From: Undibacterium sp.
GTDB taxonomy: Bacteria > Pseudomonadota > Gammaproteobacteria > Burkholderiales > Burkholderiaceae_D
Length of the DNA: 51,000 bases
Assembly (NCBI RefSeq): GCF_030651495.1
Contig: NZ_JAUSFI010000103.1
Location: forward strand, 1 to 51,000
Direction of reading: 5' to 3'
In this document: piece after piece, positions 41,972 through 49,742 of the stretch
Layout of the letters: every line of letters begins with the position of its first letter
Numbering within the stretch: position 1 is the first letter of the stretch
The notes under the pieces: generated by a model
Seen by the model: the letters and a program-made list of their open reading frames with translations, nothing else
Told to the model about the DNA's origin: nothing
Databases searched by the model: none
Translations under genes and position numbers: made by a program

Positions 41972-42723
41972 TGGACTTCCATTGTCATCTGGATCTCTAT
42001 CCAAATGCCAGGCAGGTATATGCTGAGACATTAAAAAAAAATGAATTCACTTGGTTAGTTACGACTAGTCCAAAGGCGTATGAAGCGACTTCAAGAATCT
42101 TACTCCCATCTGAGCGACTTGTCGTTTCACCTGGGTTGCATCCGGAAGTTGCAGACCGTAAAGCTGAAGAATTGGACATATTGTTGAGTCAATTGCAGAC
42201 TGTCATGGCGGTAGGTGAAGTAGGACTAGATGGTTCGGCAAAATATAAAGAAAGTTATGCTCTGCAGCATCGAATTTTTACCGCTGTCGTTTCTAACTGC
42301 GCAGCCCTTGGTGGCCGTATATTGAGCGTGCATTCAAGAGCTGCGGCCAACGAAGTGCTCAATTGTTTTGAAATGCATTCTGATTTTGGTCTTGCAGTTT
42401 TGCATTGGTTTACTGATTCCCCCTCAATATTACGTCGAGCAGCATCTCTTGGATGTTGGTTTAGTGTTGGCCCAGCAATGCTTTCATCGGTAAATGGGAG
42501 AAACTTGGCGTCACTTATGCCGAGAGACCGAGTTGTGCCAGAAAGTGATGGTCCTTTTGGAAAAATTGCAGGTTTGGCGCTTATGCCATGGGACGCCGCC
42601 AATATTGCCATTGCTTTATCTGCGCTTTGGAAGCTCCCTTCTGACGAAGTCATAAATATGCTTCGGATAAATGGAGAGACTCTTATTTCTCTGATGTCAA
42701 AGAACATAAATGGCGAAGTTTAA
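41971..42723 (+). CDS. qatD: QatD, TatD-like metal-dependent nuclease
   Basis: 250 residues. Metal-binding pattern of TatD enzymes is complete: MDFHCHLDLYP (HxH), GLHPEV, VGEVGLDG (Glu), LSVHSRAA (His), VLHWFTDS (His) and PESDGPF (Asp). The ATG at 41971 overlaps the qatC stop as TGATG; GTG at 41968 is the alternative. It completes QatABCD. Probably cleaves or processes DNA or a modified product during defence. Confidence 0.92.
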   Translation: MDFHCHLDLYPNARQVYAETLKKNEFTWLVTTSPKAYEATSRILLPSERLVVSPGLHPEVADRKAEELDILLSQLQTVMAVGEVGLDGSAKYKESYALQHRIFTAVVSNCAALGGRILSVHSRAAANEVLNCFEMHSDFGLAVLHWFTDSPSILRRAASLGCWFSVGPAMLSSVNGRNLASLMPRDRVVPESDGPFGKIAGLALMPWDAANIAIALSALWKLPSDEVINMLRINGETLISLMSKNINGEV

Positions 42724-42830
42724 GTTTGTAGATTTAAATTTATTTTATTCGCAACCACCGAACATTGTATATTTAGTACTTCTGTGTAATGCTTTGCTTA
42801 CTAGCAATCATTACTTTCCAATTTTCGCGC

Positions 42831-43730
42831 ATGAATCAATTTAACGAAGATCAGTTGGACTATGTTGATCAGGTATTTGATCGAGCGAAAAGGCTCATAC
42901 AGGCTCGCATATGGGGGGAAATTAAAGAGCATAGGCTAGAAACATGGCGCGGATGTTTTCATAATTATGGCGCGGAATTGTTGGGCGCTTATCTCTTAGA
43001 TAATCTTTGCTTCCGTTCTCGCGATCAGTTCTTTTCGATGCTAGATACGCTATTTCTAGATTTTTTAAATAGTCGTGACTTTACAAAAAAAACGGGATTG
43101 GTTGATTTTCTTCAAAGTCGTCCAGATGCGACGACAACTTCCGCATTGCGAATTGTGCCTGTGATTGGCCTTTCGGCACCACCTACAAAATCGGGTCCAT
43201 ATATTCTCAGACTGGCACAAAGGCGCTATGGAATTAGATCTCACTGGCTCTGTTGGCCGCATCAGCTTCAATCAATTGAAGGACTTTCTGATTTAATTTT
43301 TGTAGATGATTTCTGTGGCACCGGCGAGCAATTTATTGAGTTCTCTCGCAGTATAGAGTTAGATCAAATATGCAAAAAAAACTCTACACTTCAGATAACC
43401 TATCTTGTCGCGGCGGCGCATGTTGAGGGAATACATAAAATTAGTATGGAATTCCCTTTTGTACATATTAAATGTGCGGAGAAGCTTGGAGCAATCAACA
43501 CTGTGTTGAGTAACGAATGCCTCGATCGATATCAAATAAGTGGTTTTCAAGCGCAAATCATGGCGCAATATCAGGATGTAGTGAAGCGGGCTGGTTTACC
43601 CCAAGGAAAAATCGCAAATGGCTATGGAAAACTTGGACTGGCATATGGATTTGCGCATGCAACACCTAATAATACCTTGCCAATTTTTTGGTACGAGACA
43701 GACAATTGGACTCCGCTTTTGGAAAGATAA
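42831..43730 (+). CDS. phosphoribosyltransferase-like protein of a three-gene operon (PRTase-CE type)
   Basis: 299 residues from ATG 42831 (an ATG at 42789 would add a hydrophobic stretch without similarity). The PRPP-loop signature LIFVDDFCGTGEQFIEF has D159 and D160 followed by GTG, as in type I phosphoribosyltransferases. SAPPTKSGPYILRLAQ upstream may form the pyrophosphate loop. The protein resembles the PRTase-CE domain predicted in bacterial conflict systems. It begins 108 bp after qatD and overlaps the ATPase gene by TAATG. Likely a nucleotide-modifying effector or sensor; substrate unknown. Confidence 0.75.
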   Translation: MNQFNEDQLDYVDQVFDRAKRLIQARIWGEIKEHRLETWRGCFHNYGAELLGAYLLDNLCFRSRDQFFSMLDTLFLDFLNSRDFTKKTGLVDFLQSRPDATTTSALRIVPVIGLSAPPTKSGPYILRLAQRRYGIRSHWLCWPHQLQSIEGLSDLIFVDDFCGTGEQFIEFSRSIELDQICKKNSTLQITYLVAAAHVEGIHKISMEFPFVHIKCAEKLGAINTVLSNECLDRYQISGFQAQIMAQYQDVVKRAGLPQGKIANGYGKLGLAYGFAHATPNNTLPIFWYETDNWTPLLER

Positions 43731-45700
43731 TGAATATCAATCGACAAGCCTTTATTCGCAATCGTGCCGAAGAGTACGGACATGATGTCTGGAATTCATA
43801 CGTGCTGCCTTTGTACTTCGATAATCTAGGCTTACATGAAGCAAGGAAGTCGGTAGTAATAGAAGGTGGGCGTGGATGTGGGAAAACAGCTCTGTTACGT
43901 TACCTCTCTTTTCATAGCCAATTTTCAGCGACACGGATTTCTTTACCAGACTCAGCGTTGGAAACAGTCGGGCTATATCTTAAAGCTGACACACAGTATT
44001 TCAGTGCTTTTGCTGGCGCCGGTATTGATGCATCGAAATGGAGAAATATTTTTGAACATGCGCTATGCCTCGCTTTGGTAGAGCAAATCGTAGGCTCGGT
44101 TTCTTTGCTCAATTGCAATAGCGAAAGACAAAAAAAATTCGGTAAGTTAGACGATCTGGATTTTTCCAAGGCCGTTCGTGGCTTTAGTAAAGAAGAGGTG
44201 CCTGCATCGTTAAAAGATTTTGGTGAGTGGATTAAATATCAGCGTCAACAACTGGCGCGCTGGTTTAGAAATTTTGACGATAGTGCGCCGCCGGAACGAT
44301 TTCCCTTGATCGAATTTTTGCAAGCTGTTATTGGTGAAATTCGGATTAAGCTTCCGTATTTTGAAAATACTGTATTTGCTGTTTATATAGATGAATATGA
44401 AAATTTATTGGACGATCAGCAGCGATTTCTGAATACGTTAATGAAGGGAGGGGAGCCACCTCTCATTTTTCATATTGCGATGAAGCCGAATGGAATGCGT
44501 ACGCGTATGACGGTTGGCAACGAGTCAATACAAGAAAAATCTGACTATCGAAAAGTGAAGTTAGACGATGAATTAAAGGCAGATTTCGCACTTTTCTCAG
44601 CTGAATTATTTTTCTTTATCTTGGTCAAATTAGGATTGCCTGAAAGCTCCACGCCGATTATTTTCTATCAGCTCCAGGATGAATCGCAGATCACATTACG
44701 GCAAACCGATGAGAAATATCGGAACCGAGTCTTGTCGGAAATCAAGCGTGTATTGCCTGGCCAAAAAAATATTGAGATCGCCGCTTCCATATTGGATGAT
44801 GCCGTTCTATATAAACGTTGGTATCAATTGGTTAGTGACGGACTAAACGTTCAAAATACAAATTTAAAGCCGGAGCAATTTTTAGATAAAAATTATCCTG
44901 ATGCCTCAATAGTATCTGCAGCATTGCTCTTCCAGGCAACAAAAAATGCGGAAGAAATTTTAGATGAATTTAATAAATTAAAAACTGGTGCGGTTTCACG
45001 ATTCAAAGAAGGAGATTGGATTCATCATCTGTTGATCGGAACGTTACTCTTGATCTATTTGCCTTATAGGCAGCGCCCCTGCCCTATGTATGCGGGCTTC
45101 AATGCGTTCGTTTCAATTTCTTCAACCAACGTTCGTCATTTTCTTGAGCTTTGCCATACCTCTGTTGGTAAGTTTAATGTGGAATGTAATTTTGCGGAAT
45201 TTTATGTTCCTATCGAAAATCAAGCTAGGGCGGCCTTTAAGACAAGCGCTACGTTTAAAGAGGAAGTTGCCGGTTCTGGAGATATGGGAAATCGCTTGTT
45301 GGCGATCGTGAACTTCTTAGGAAAACTATTCCGCTTGTCGCAAGGTCGGCCGTCCCAAAGTGAAGCGGAGCGAACTCATTTTTGCATCATTAATGATCAG
45401 GTCAGTGAAGGTGCCCAAAACGTACTTAACGAGGCAATCAAATGGTCTGTTTTTTTTGAAGCTCCGGAGTCTAAAGTTAAAGGGACGCGCTATGAATCCT
45501 CTGAGTATGTCCTTAATCCTATTTATGCCCCTTTTTTTGGAATTTCTTATAACAAGGGACGTAAACTAGAAATTTTGAAAGGGCAAGCTGAAACGATTCT
45601 TACGGGTGGAGTGGAGGATTTCACGAAGATACTCAAGCAATATGAGAAGCAATGGGCTGTGTCTACTTCTGAGCAGTTCACGTTAGGTCTGGAGGACTAA
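43730..45700 (+). CDS. large P-loop ATPase of the three-gene operon
   Basis: 656 residues. Walker A GGRGCGKT at 46-53 (SVVIEGGRGCGKTALLRYL) and Walker B FAVYIDEYENLLDD with D221 and E222, an ORC/STAND-like arrangement. The C-terminal 350 residues are helical with no recognised domain. Start by TAATG overlap with the preceding gene. Large ATPases of this kind usually act as sensor or switch in defence operons. I could not assign it to a named system. Confidence 0.75.
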   Translation: MNINRQAFIRNRAEEYGHDVWNSYVLPLYFDNLGLHEARKSVVIEGGRGCGKTALLRYLSFHSQFSATRISLPDSALETVGLYLKADTQYFSAFAGAGIDASKWRNIFEHALCLALVEQIVGSVSLLNCNSERQKKFGKLDDLDFSKAVRGFSKEEVPASLKDFGEWIKYQRQQLARWFRNFDDSAPPERFPLIEFLQAVIGEIRIKLPYFENTVFAVYIDEYENLLDDQQRFLNTLMKGGEPPLIFHIAMKPNGMRTRMTVGNESIQEKSDYRKVKLDDELKADFALFSAELFFFILVKLGLPESSTPIIFYQLQDESQITLRQTDEKYRNRVLSEIKRVLPGQKNIEIAASILDDAVLYKRWYQLVSDGLNVQNTNLKPEQFLDKNYPDASIVSAALLFQATKNAEEILDEFNKLKTGAVSRFKEGDWIHHLLIGTLLLIYLPYRQRPCPMYAGFNAFVSISSTNVRHFLELCHTSVGKFNVECNFAEFYVPIENQARAAFKTSATFKEEVAGSGDMGNRLLAIVNFLGKLFRLSQGRPSQSEAERTHFCIINDQVSEGAQNVLNEAIKWSVFFEAPESKVKGTRYESSEYVLNPIYAPFFGISYNKGRKLEILKGQAETILTGGVEDFTKILKQYEKQWAVSTSEQFTLGLED

Positions 45701-46636
45701 GTGCCGCAACTATTTCATATTCAAACCTCATCATACGATGGCATTCCAGTACCTATGCAATTGGACAGGCTTCAGTGGGACATGGCCGCGCTTGGTAACG
45801 TAAATACTGAACAGGTTGATGCTCGCAGTTCGGCTGCGTGTGCGTTTGCGACCAAACATGCAAAGACAACATTCCGTATGGATTTTGTGAACAATACCGC
45901 TTTAATCGACGGTATTGACGTTTCACCTGGGGCTATTTGTGTAAAGCTGAGAGGCTGCAAAAGCTTGCTCATTGAGGCTACAACTTTAAGTTGTCCTGAG
46001 ATACTCTATTTGATACGCGCGGCAAAGAAGGAGCGGGTAAGTACTATTTCTTTCTTATACTTAGAGCCACAGTCTTACCGTAGGACTATAAAAGGGCGGT
46101 TAACGGATCATCGTGACTTTGATTTAAGTGGGAATCGACGCTTTCGATCCGTGCACGGCTTTGGATCAAATCTCACGGAGCTTCAGTCCGGACATGCAGT
46201 ATTCTTTTTGGGCTTTGAGAAGGCCAGATTGGGCCAGGCATTAGAGCAGGAAGAAACATTGCAGGATTGGAAAAAACATGCCGTTTTTGGCATACCGGCA
46301 TTTGAGGCATCGTGGGAAATAGATTCAATCGCCAACAATATTCAATATTTCACTTCCAATGCGTTTGAGGCTAGATACGCAGCCGCATCTAGCGTTGATG
46401 CGGCGTATGGATTACTCAATCAGTTAATGCGCGATAATAAGGCTGGGGTACCAATTGTTGTCGCTCCACTTGGCACAAAACCACATACTATTGGCGCAGC
46501 ATTATTTCTAGTTGAACATCCAGAATGCGACGACGCCATACTACTTTATGATCATCCTGAAATAAGTCATGGTCGATCAAGCGATGTCAAACGGTGGCAT
46601 CTCTATGATGTTACTGTGGCAAAAAATGGTGTTTAA
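45701..46636 (+). CDS. third protein of the operon, unknown function
   Basis: 311 residues from GTG 45701, directly after the ATPase stop. No family recognised. The N-terminal about 135 residues are beta-rich; the C-terminal part contains VPIVVAPLGTKPHTIGAALF then CDDAILLYDHPEISHG, a Rossmann-like strand-loop-helix pattern, perhaps a ligand-binding sensor fold (a guess). Strict gene order and zero gap argue that it works with the ATPase and the phosphoribosyltransferase-like protein. It converges with the methyltransferase gene (42 bp between stops). Confidence 0.6.
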   Translation: MPQLFHIQTSSYDGIPVPMQLDRLQWDMAALGNVNTEQVDARSSAACAFATKHAKTTFRMDFVNNTALIDGIDVSPGAICVKLRGCKSLLIEATTLSCPEILYLIRAAKKERVSTISFLYLEPQSYRRTIKGRLTDHRDFDLSGNRRFRSVHGFGSNLTELQSGHAVFFLGFEKARLGQALEQEETLQDWKKHAVFGIPAFEASWEIDSIANNIQYFTSNAFEARYAAASSVDAAYGLLNQLMRDNKAGVPIVVAPLGTKPHTIGAALFLVEHPECDDAILLYDHPEISHGRSSDVKRWHLYDVTVAKNGV

Positions 46637-46677
46637 AATAGACTTTTATATTCGCTCTGAATCTTGCTACTTCAGTG

Positions 46678-47874
46678 TCAGCTAAAAAGTGGCATGGTCA
46701 ACAGTTCTCGTTTTGTTAGAACTGTCGCGCAAACTCCCTTTGATGTGCATTTGAGCCAAGCATTGAAGTTCGGATGCATAAAAGCGTTTTTGACCGCTTC
46801 AAGCGACGCGCTTGGTACACGTATTCTAAAAACATGATCGGTAATAGGCGCGCTTCCATCGGAAACAATTACCGGGCTCCAAATTACCCGACTGCCAGTG
46901 CGCGGCAATAAGATATCGCCCGGATACGCCATAGCGTTGTCCAGTAAATCAGTATCCCTATGATGCATTCCATTGTTTTGATTTAGTGACATTTTTCCAT
47001 TACGCGCTCTAGCTAAATCTGACGTGTGTATTGCACCAAGTGCCATTGTCTTAGCTTCTTTATGTGAGTACACACCACGCGTAACTGTTACGCCTACATC
47101 TTTTAATTGGAGGGCATGGGCGTCAAATTTAGTTCTTCCATCATAGTAACGTGCATCCAAACGGTCTCCGGCGTGAAGTTGACCTTTGTAAATACGACTT
47201 ACCTTTTCTGTTGTAACGTCGAACCGGCCGATATCAATCTGTTTGGTATTATTCAGCGAAGTATCAATGATTAGCAAAACTGTCCGTGCTTCGGTTGCAA
47301 TAAAAGCGTTTTCCGGTATTTCTATAACCTTCCGAATAGCGTAATTCTTCATCAGTTCTGATCGATACTGCGAATAAATATCGCCATCTGCAAAACTAAT
47401 TGGCATCAATATTGCGACGGTGCCGTTACTCACTTTTGCAATAAGTAATGAGCGCGCTAGGAAATAGACTTCAGATCGGCGCCCTCCCAATTTTGTAGTG
47501 AGTCCAGGAAAAGCCTTAAACAATATTTTTCTCAATGCATCTGTTGGAACCATTTCAGTGAACGGTGGATTGCCGACTACAGCGATTTGATTCTGAGTAT
47601 CGAAGTCTTTGTGTAATCGCCCGGTCAATCCATTGACAAGGGATACTTTCGCGGATGGCAAACATTGCCGTGCCCTTCTGTGCATATCGGAATCTATTTC
47701 ATATCCAAATAATTCAAGATCGGATCGTCGCTTTTGCGCTGCGCGTAACAGTGAACAATCGCCCGCGGCGAGATCTAAGATTTGTGTAACTCCAGACGGG
47801 ATGTTACGAGCCACCAAATTAGCAACAATGTCTGGCGTCATATATTGACCAAGTGCTTGTCGATTATCTTGCAT
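46678..47874 (-). CDS. N6-adenine DNA methyltransferase with TRD-like C-terminus
   Basis: 398 residues. GQYMTP (residues 9-14, motif X), SAM-binding ILDLAAGDCSLL (32-43) and catalytic NPPF (102-105) identify a gamma-class N6-adenine methylase. The C-terminal 150 residues (PGDILLPRTGSRVIWSP, then ITDHVFRIRVP) resemble the target-recognition half of type I specificity subunits, so methylase and specificity may be one chain. ATG 47874 has GGAA 8 bp upstream; TTG 47904 is an alternative. No nuclease is adjacent. It is divergent from an XRE regulator, a layout seen in controlled modification modules. Confidence 0.85.
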   Translation of the reverse strand: MQDNRQALGQYMTPDIVANLVARNIPSGVTQILDLAAGDCSLLRAAQKRRSDLELFGYEIDSDMHRRARQCLPSAKVSLVNGLTGRLHKDFDTQNQIAVVGNPPFTEMVPTDALRKILFKAFPGLTTKLGGRRSEVYFLARSLLIAKVSNGTVAILMPISFADGDIYSQYRSELMKNYAIRKVIEIPENAFIATEARTVLLIIDTSLNNTKQIDIGRFDVTTEKVSRIYKGQLHAGDRLDARYYDGRTKFDAHALQLKDVGVTVTRGVYSHKEAKTMALGAIHTSDLARARNGKMSLNQNNGMHHRDTDLLDNAMAYPGDILLPRTGSRVIWSPVIVSDGSAPITDHVFRIRVPSASLEAVKNAFMHPNFNAWLKCTSKGVCATVLTKRELLTMPLFS

Positions 47875-47892
47875 GGCATCAGTTCCAATCAG

Positions 47893-47921
47893 TTGAAACA
47901 ACAATAAATTTTCTGTATGAT
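47893..47921 (+). promoter_or_regulatory. promoter of the XRE regulator, predicting a leaderless mRNA
   Basis: TTGAAA (47893-47898), 17-bp spacer, TATGAT (47916-47921). The ATG at 47931 begins only 9 bp after the -10 box, so transcription would start at or next to the start codon. Confidence 0.6.
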
Positions 47922-47932
47922 GATAATATCAT
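47920..47932. promoter_or_regulatory. palindromic operator candidate over the XRE start codon
   Basis: ATGATAATATCAT: 6-bp inverted arms around one base, overlapping the end of the -10 box and the ATG. The same palindrome (reverse complement, ATGATATTATCAT) recurs at 48241-48253 in the 3' part of the gene. Confidence 0.55.
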
Positions 47933-48317
47933 GACTAGAACCCAAAACAAAGCACCACATCTCACCAAAGAAATCGGAAAACGATTTATTCAAACTTTGG
48001 TAGAAAATCTCGGTCTTTCGCTGACGGAAGCATCAAAAGTGCTTGGCTATAAAAATGCAACGACCTTGCGTGCAATTAAGAATGAAACCAGTCTTCCATC
48101 CATAGAGAAATTGCTTATGGCGGCGTCTAAGCTGCATGACGCTTATGGATTGGAATTGGACCTTCATTGGGTCTTGACTGGAAGGCGTCAGGCGTTTTTC
48201 GAAGAGCCTGTTACTTCAAAGAGAATATCATCTTTTGACAATGATATTATCATTCTAGTAAAGAAATTAAGTCCAAAGAAAAAGAAGGCGTTAATTTCAT
48301 TTTTAGAGGTAAATTAG
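47931..48317 (+). CDS. XRE-like regulator divergent from the methyltransferase
   Basis: 128 residues from ATG 47931; longer frames would read through the promoter. HTH-like LGLSLTEASKVLGYKNATTL then RAIKNETSLPSIEKLLMAA, then a conserved-looking LDLHWVLTGRRQAFF, and a Lys-rich end. The palindrome over its start codon suggests autorepression and perhaps control of the methyltransferase, as C proteins do in restriction-modification systems. Confidence 0.75.
   Translation: MTRTQNKAPHLTKEIGKRFIQTLVENLGLSLTEASKVLGYKNATTLRAIKNETSLPSIEKLLMAASKLHDAYGLELDLHWVLTGRRQAFFEEPVTSKRISSFDNDIIILVKKLSPKKKKALISFLEVN
48240..48254. repeat. second copy of the palindrome, inside the XRE gene
   Basis: AATGATATTATCATT contains the reverse complement of the operator candidate at 47920-47932, 321 bp away. 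It could allow looping by the regulator or be a coincidence of an AT-rich coding region. Confidence 0.4.
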
Positions 48318-48601
48318 TCTGTCACGAAAAAAAAGAACGATCGTTTTGCTACATTGCAGCTACTTGCACTGAACGCGAATGCCCGCATTTTGACAAAAAT
48401 TAATGGCAACATTGACTGTCAGAGTGACGAGTGGACACGTTTGAGAAGTCATTTCCAAGCAGTAAACATCTCTCACACCCTCTATATATTTAAAATATCA
48501 CGAGCCGCGCTCTGCGGTTTAAGGCGGGTATATCCAATTTTCTACTTTCATATTCACGTCGAGTACCCTTTCCGAAAAGTTTAATGTAAGCTGTTAAAAT
48601 G

Positions 48602-48616
48602 TTGTTAATTTAACAA
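48602..48616. repeat. perfect palindrome in the gap before the short TK-repeat frame
   Basis: TTGTTAATTTAACAA has 7-bp inverted arms around one base, 48 bp before the short reading frame at 48664. The stretch 48318-48663 otherwise shows no gene that I can support. The palindrome is a possible protein-binding site. Confidence 0.4.
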
Positions 48617-48663
48617 TATCATGAGTTTTATGATGGAATTGATAAAAACCACTGGAAGAAAAT

Positions 48664-48765
48664 ATGAATGGCAATACAGAATCGGAATCCATGACAAAGA
48701 CAAAGACAAAGACAAAGACAAAGACAAAGACAATTCTTCCAGAAGAGCCGAAAGCCTCTCCCTAA
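48664..48765 (+). CDS. 33-codon frame with a Thr-Lys repeat
   Basis: Starts ATG with GGAAG 5 bp upstream, a good ribosome binding site. It reads MNGNTESESM, then (TK)6T, then ILPEEPKASP and stop. The TK run is coded by a hexanucleotide repeat, so unit loss or gain keeps the frame. The upstream palindrome could be a promoter site. It may be a small peptide gene or the 5' remnant of the broken DUF2130 gene that follows. No family recognised. Confidence 0.4.
   Translation: MNGNTESESMTKTKTKTKTKTKTILPEEPKASP
48694..48732 (+). repeat. hexanucleotide tandem repeat (ACAAAG)
   Basis: Six and a half perfect units of ACAAAG. Perfect short repeats of this length are prone to slippage, so copy number may vary. 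Confidence 0.9.
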
Positions 48766-48823
48766 GTTCGCATTGACGTGACATTGATTAAAAAATAAAA
48801 TCTCGCCGATTATTAAAATGCAG

Positions 48824-49537
48824 TGCCGTTGTTACGAGAACATCCTAAAACAGGTTCGCGACAGCGACTTCGAGCAACAGTTTGACGATCGGCTTGAGCT
48901 AGCAGAGAAGGATAAGCGGAACGCCGTCGAACTCGCCCAAACAAAGGTCACCAGCGAATTGCAAAAGGCTGCCGCTTCCAAGAAATCCGAGTTTCAGCAC
49001 TGAAGGCCAGCCTCGATGCCCGTAAGGTCGCGCGGAAGCTTGCTGTGACCTAAGCCCTAAGTGTTGTGGAAAAAGAACGTGACTTGCTCGCGAACGAACT
49101 TGCGCGGACGAAGCAAGTCAACCAAACCGATTCAAAGCTAGCCGAGGCGAGGTTCTTGAAGGAGCTGCAAAAGGCCACCGCTTCGAAGGACTCCGAGATT
49201 CAAGACCTGAAGGCCAAGCTTGATGCCAAAGAGGTTGCACGGAAGCTCGCGATCACCGAGGCAGTTGGTGTGGTCGAGAAGGAACGCGAGGAACTGAAGA
49301 GCGGCCTCGATCGAGCGGAGCTGGAGAAGCAGCTCGCCGAGAAATCGGCCAAGAACAATTACGAGACGCAAATCAAGGATCGCGATGACGCGATTGAGTG
49401 ACTCCGAGATATGAAGGCTCGCTTGTCAACCAAGATGGTTGGTGAAACCCTCGAACAGCACTGCTAGACCGAGTTCAACCGCATTCGATCAATGGCGTTT
49501 CCAACACTTCAATTGGTTTCATCTAACGCGAACTTTC
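48824..49537 (+). pseudogene. broken DUF2130 gene
   Basis: The translated pieces join into a coiled coil typical of DUF2130 proteins: YENILKQVRDSDFEQQF, RLELAEKDKRNAVELAQ, KARLSTKMVGETLEQHC, TEFNRIRSMAFP. Damage: a one-base deletion near 49000 shifts the frame; TAA replaces a codon at about 49051 (KLAVT*ALSVVEKE); TGA at 49399-49401 (AIE*LRDMKA) and TAG after EQHC interrupt the conserved core. The start and the C-terminal nuclease-like core are missing. It lies next to the right end, and its higher GC than its neighbours suggests a separate origin. Confidence 0.8.
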
Positions 49538-49652
49538 TCCATTAGCTCGAATTTTTACCATCTGCACCTCGGATGCCTGACGTTGGCCTCGCGATTGAGA
49601 TGCTCACGCTGAACCAGAATAGTCGTTATGGTTCCATTCTGGCGCTGTGCTG

Positions 49653-49719
49653 AGTTTACGACTTTAATGATCAGTTTACGACTTTAATAAATAGTTTACG
49701 ACTATATTAAGTAGGAATA
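49653..49719. repeat. transposon right end with three TnsB-like sites
   Basis: AGTTTACGACTTTAAT at 49653 and 49673, and AGTTTACGACTATATTA at 49693, spaced exactly 20 bp, then GTAG and the terminus GAATA at 49715-49719. Tn7 right ends also carry tightly packed sites, and Tn7 inserts with the right end toward glmS, as here. Confidence 0.88.
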
Positions 49720-49724
49720 ATTTC
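49720..49724. repeat. right target-site duplication (ATTTC)
   Basis: ATTTC follows the right terminus and equals 1657-1661. It begins 23 bp before the glmS stop codon position, in the usual attTn7 window. Confidence 0.8.
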
Positions 49725-49742
49725 AAAAATCTTAAAAACTGT

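Larger units (their letters stand above)
1662..49719. mobile_element. Tn7-like transposon, about 48 kb, inserted downstream of glmS
   Basis: Boundaries come from four agreeing observations. A 5-bp direct repeat ATTTC abuts both ends. The inverted termini TATTC and GAATA are each followed inward, 5 bp later, by TAATATAGTCGTAAAC. Each end has three TnsB-like sites: left at 1672, 1740 and 1794; right at 49653, 49673 and 49693, spaced exactly 20 bp. The right terminus lies about 24 bp from the glmS stop, the distance used by Tn7. The element encodes TnsA, TnsB, TnsC, TniQ and TnsD. The machinery sits in the middle (29.3-37.3 kb) rather than next to an end, which is unusual and may reflect rearrangement or nested insertions. 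Cargo: T2SS-like operon, Rhs toxins, toxin-antitoxin-like genes, QatABCD, an unrecognised three-gene operon and a methyltransferase. Confidence 0.85.

Noticed and set aside
42831..46636. Retron or type III CRISPR accessory operon
   Set aside because: No reverse transcriptase, no RNA-gene hairpin array and no Cas10-type protein.
48694..48732. CRISPR-like array
   Set aside because: A simple hexanucleotide repeat without spacers. The 80-bp repeats at 19483 also lack unique spacers.
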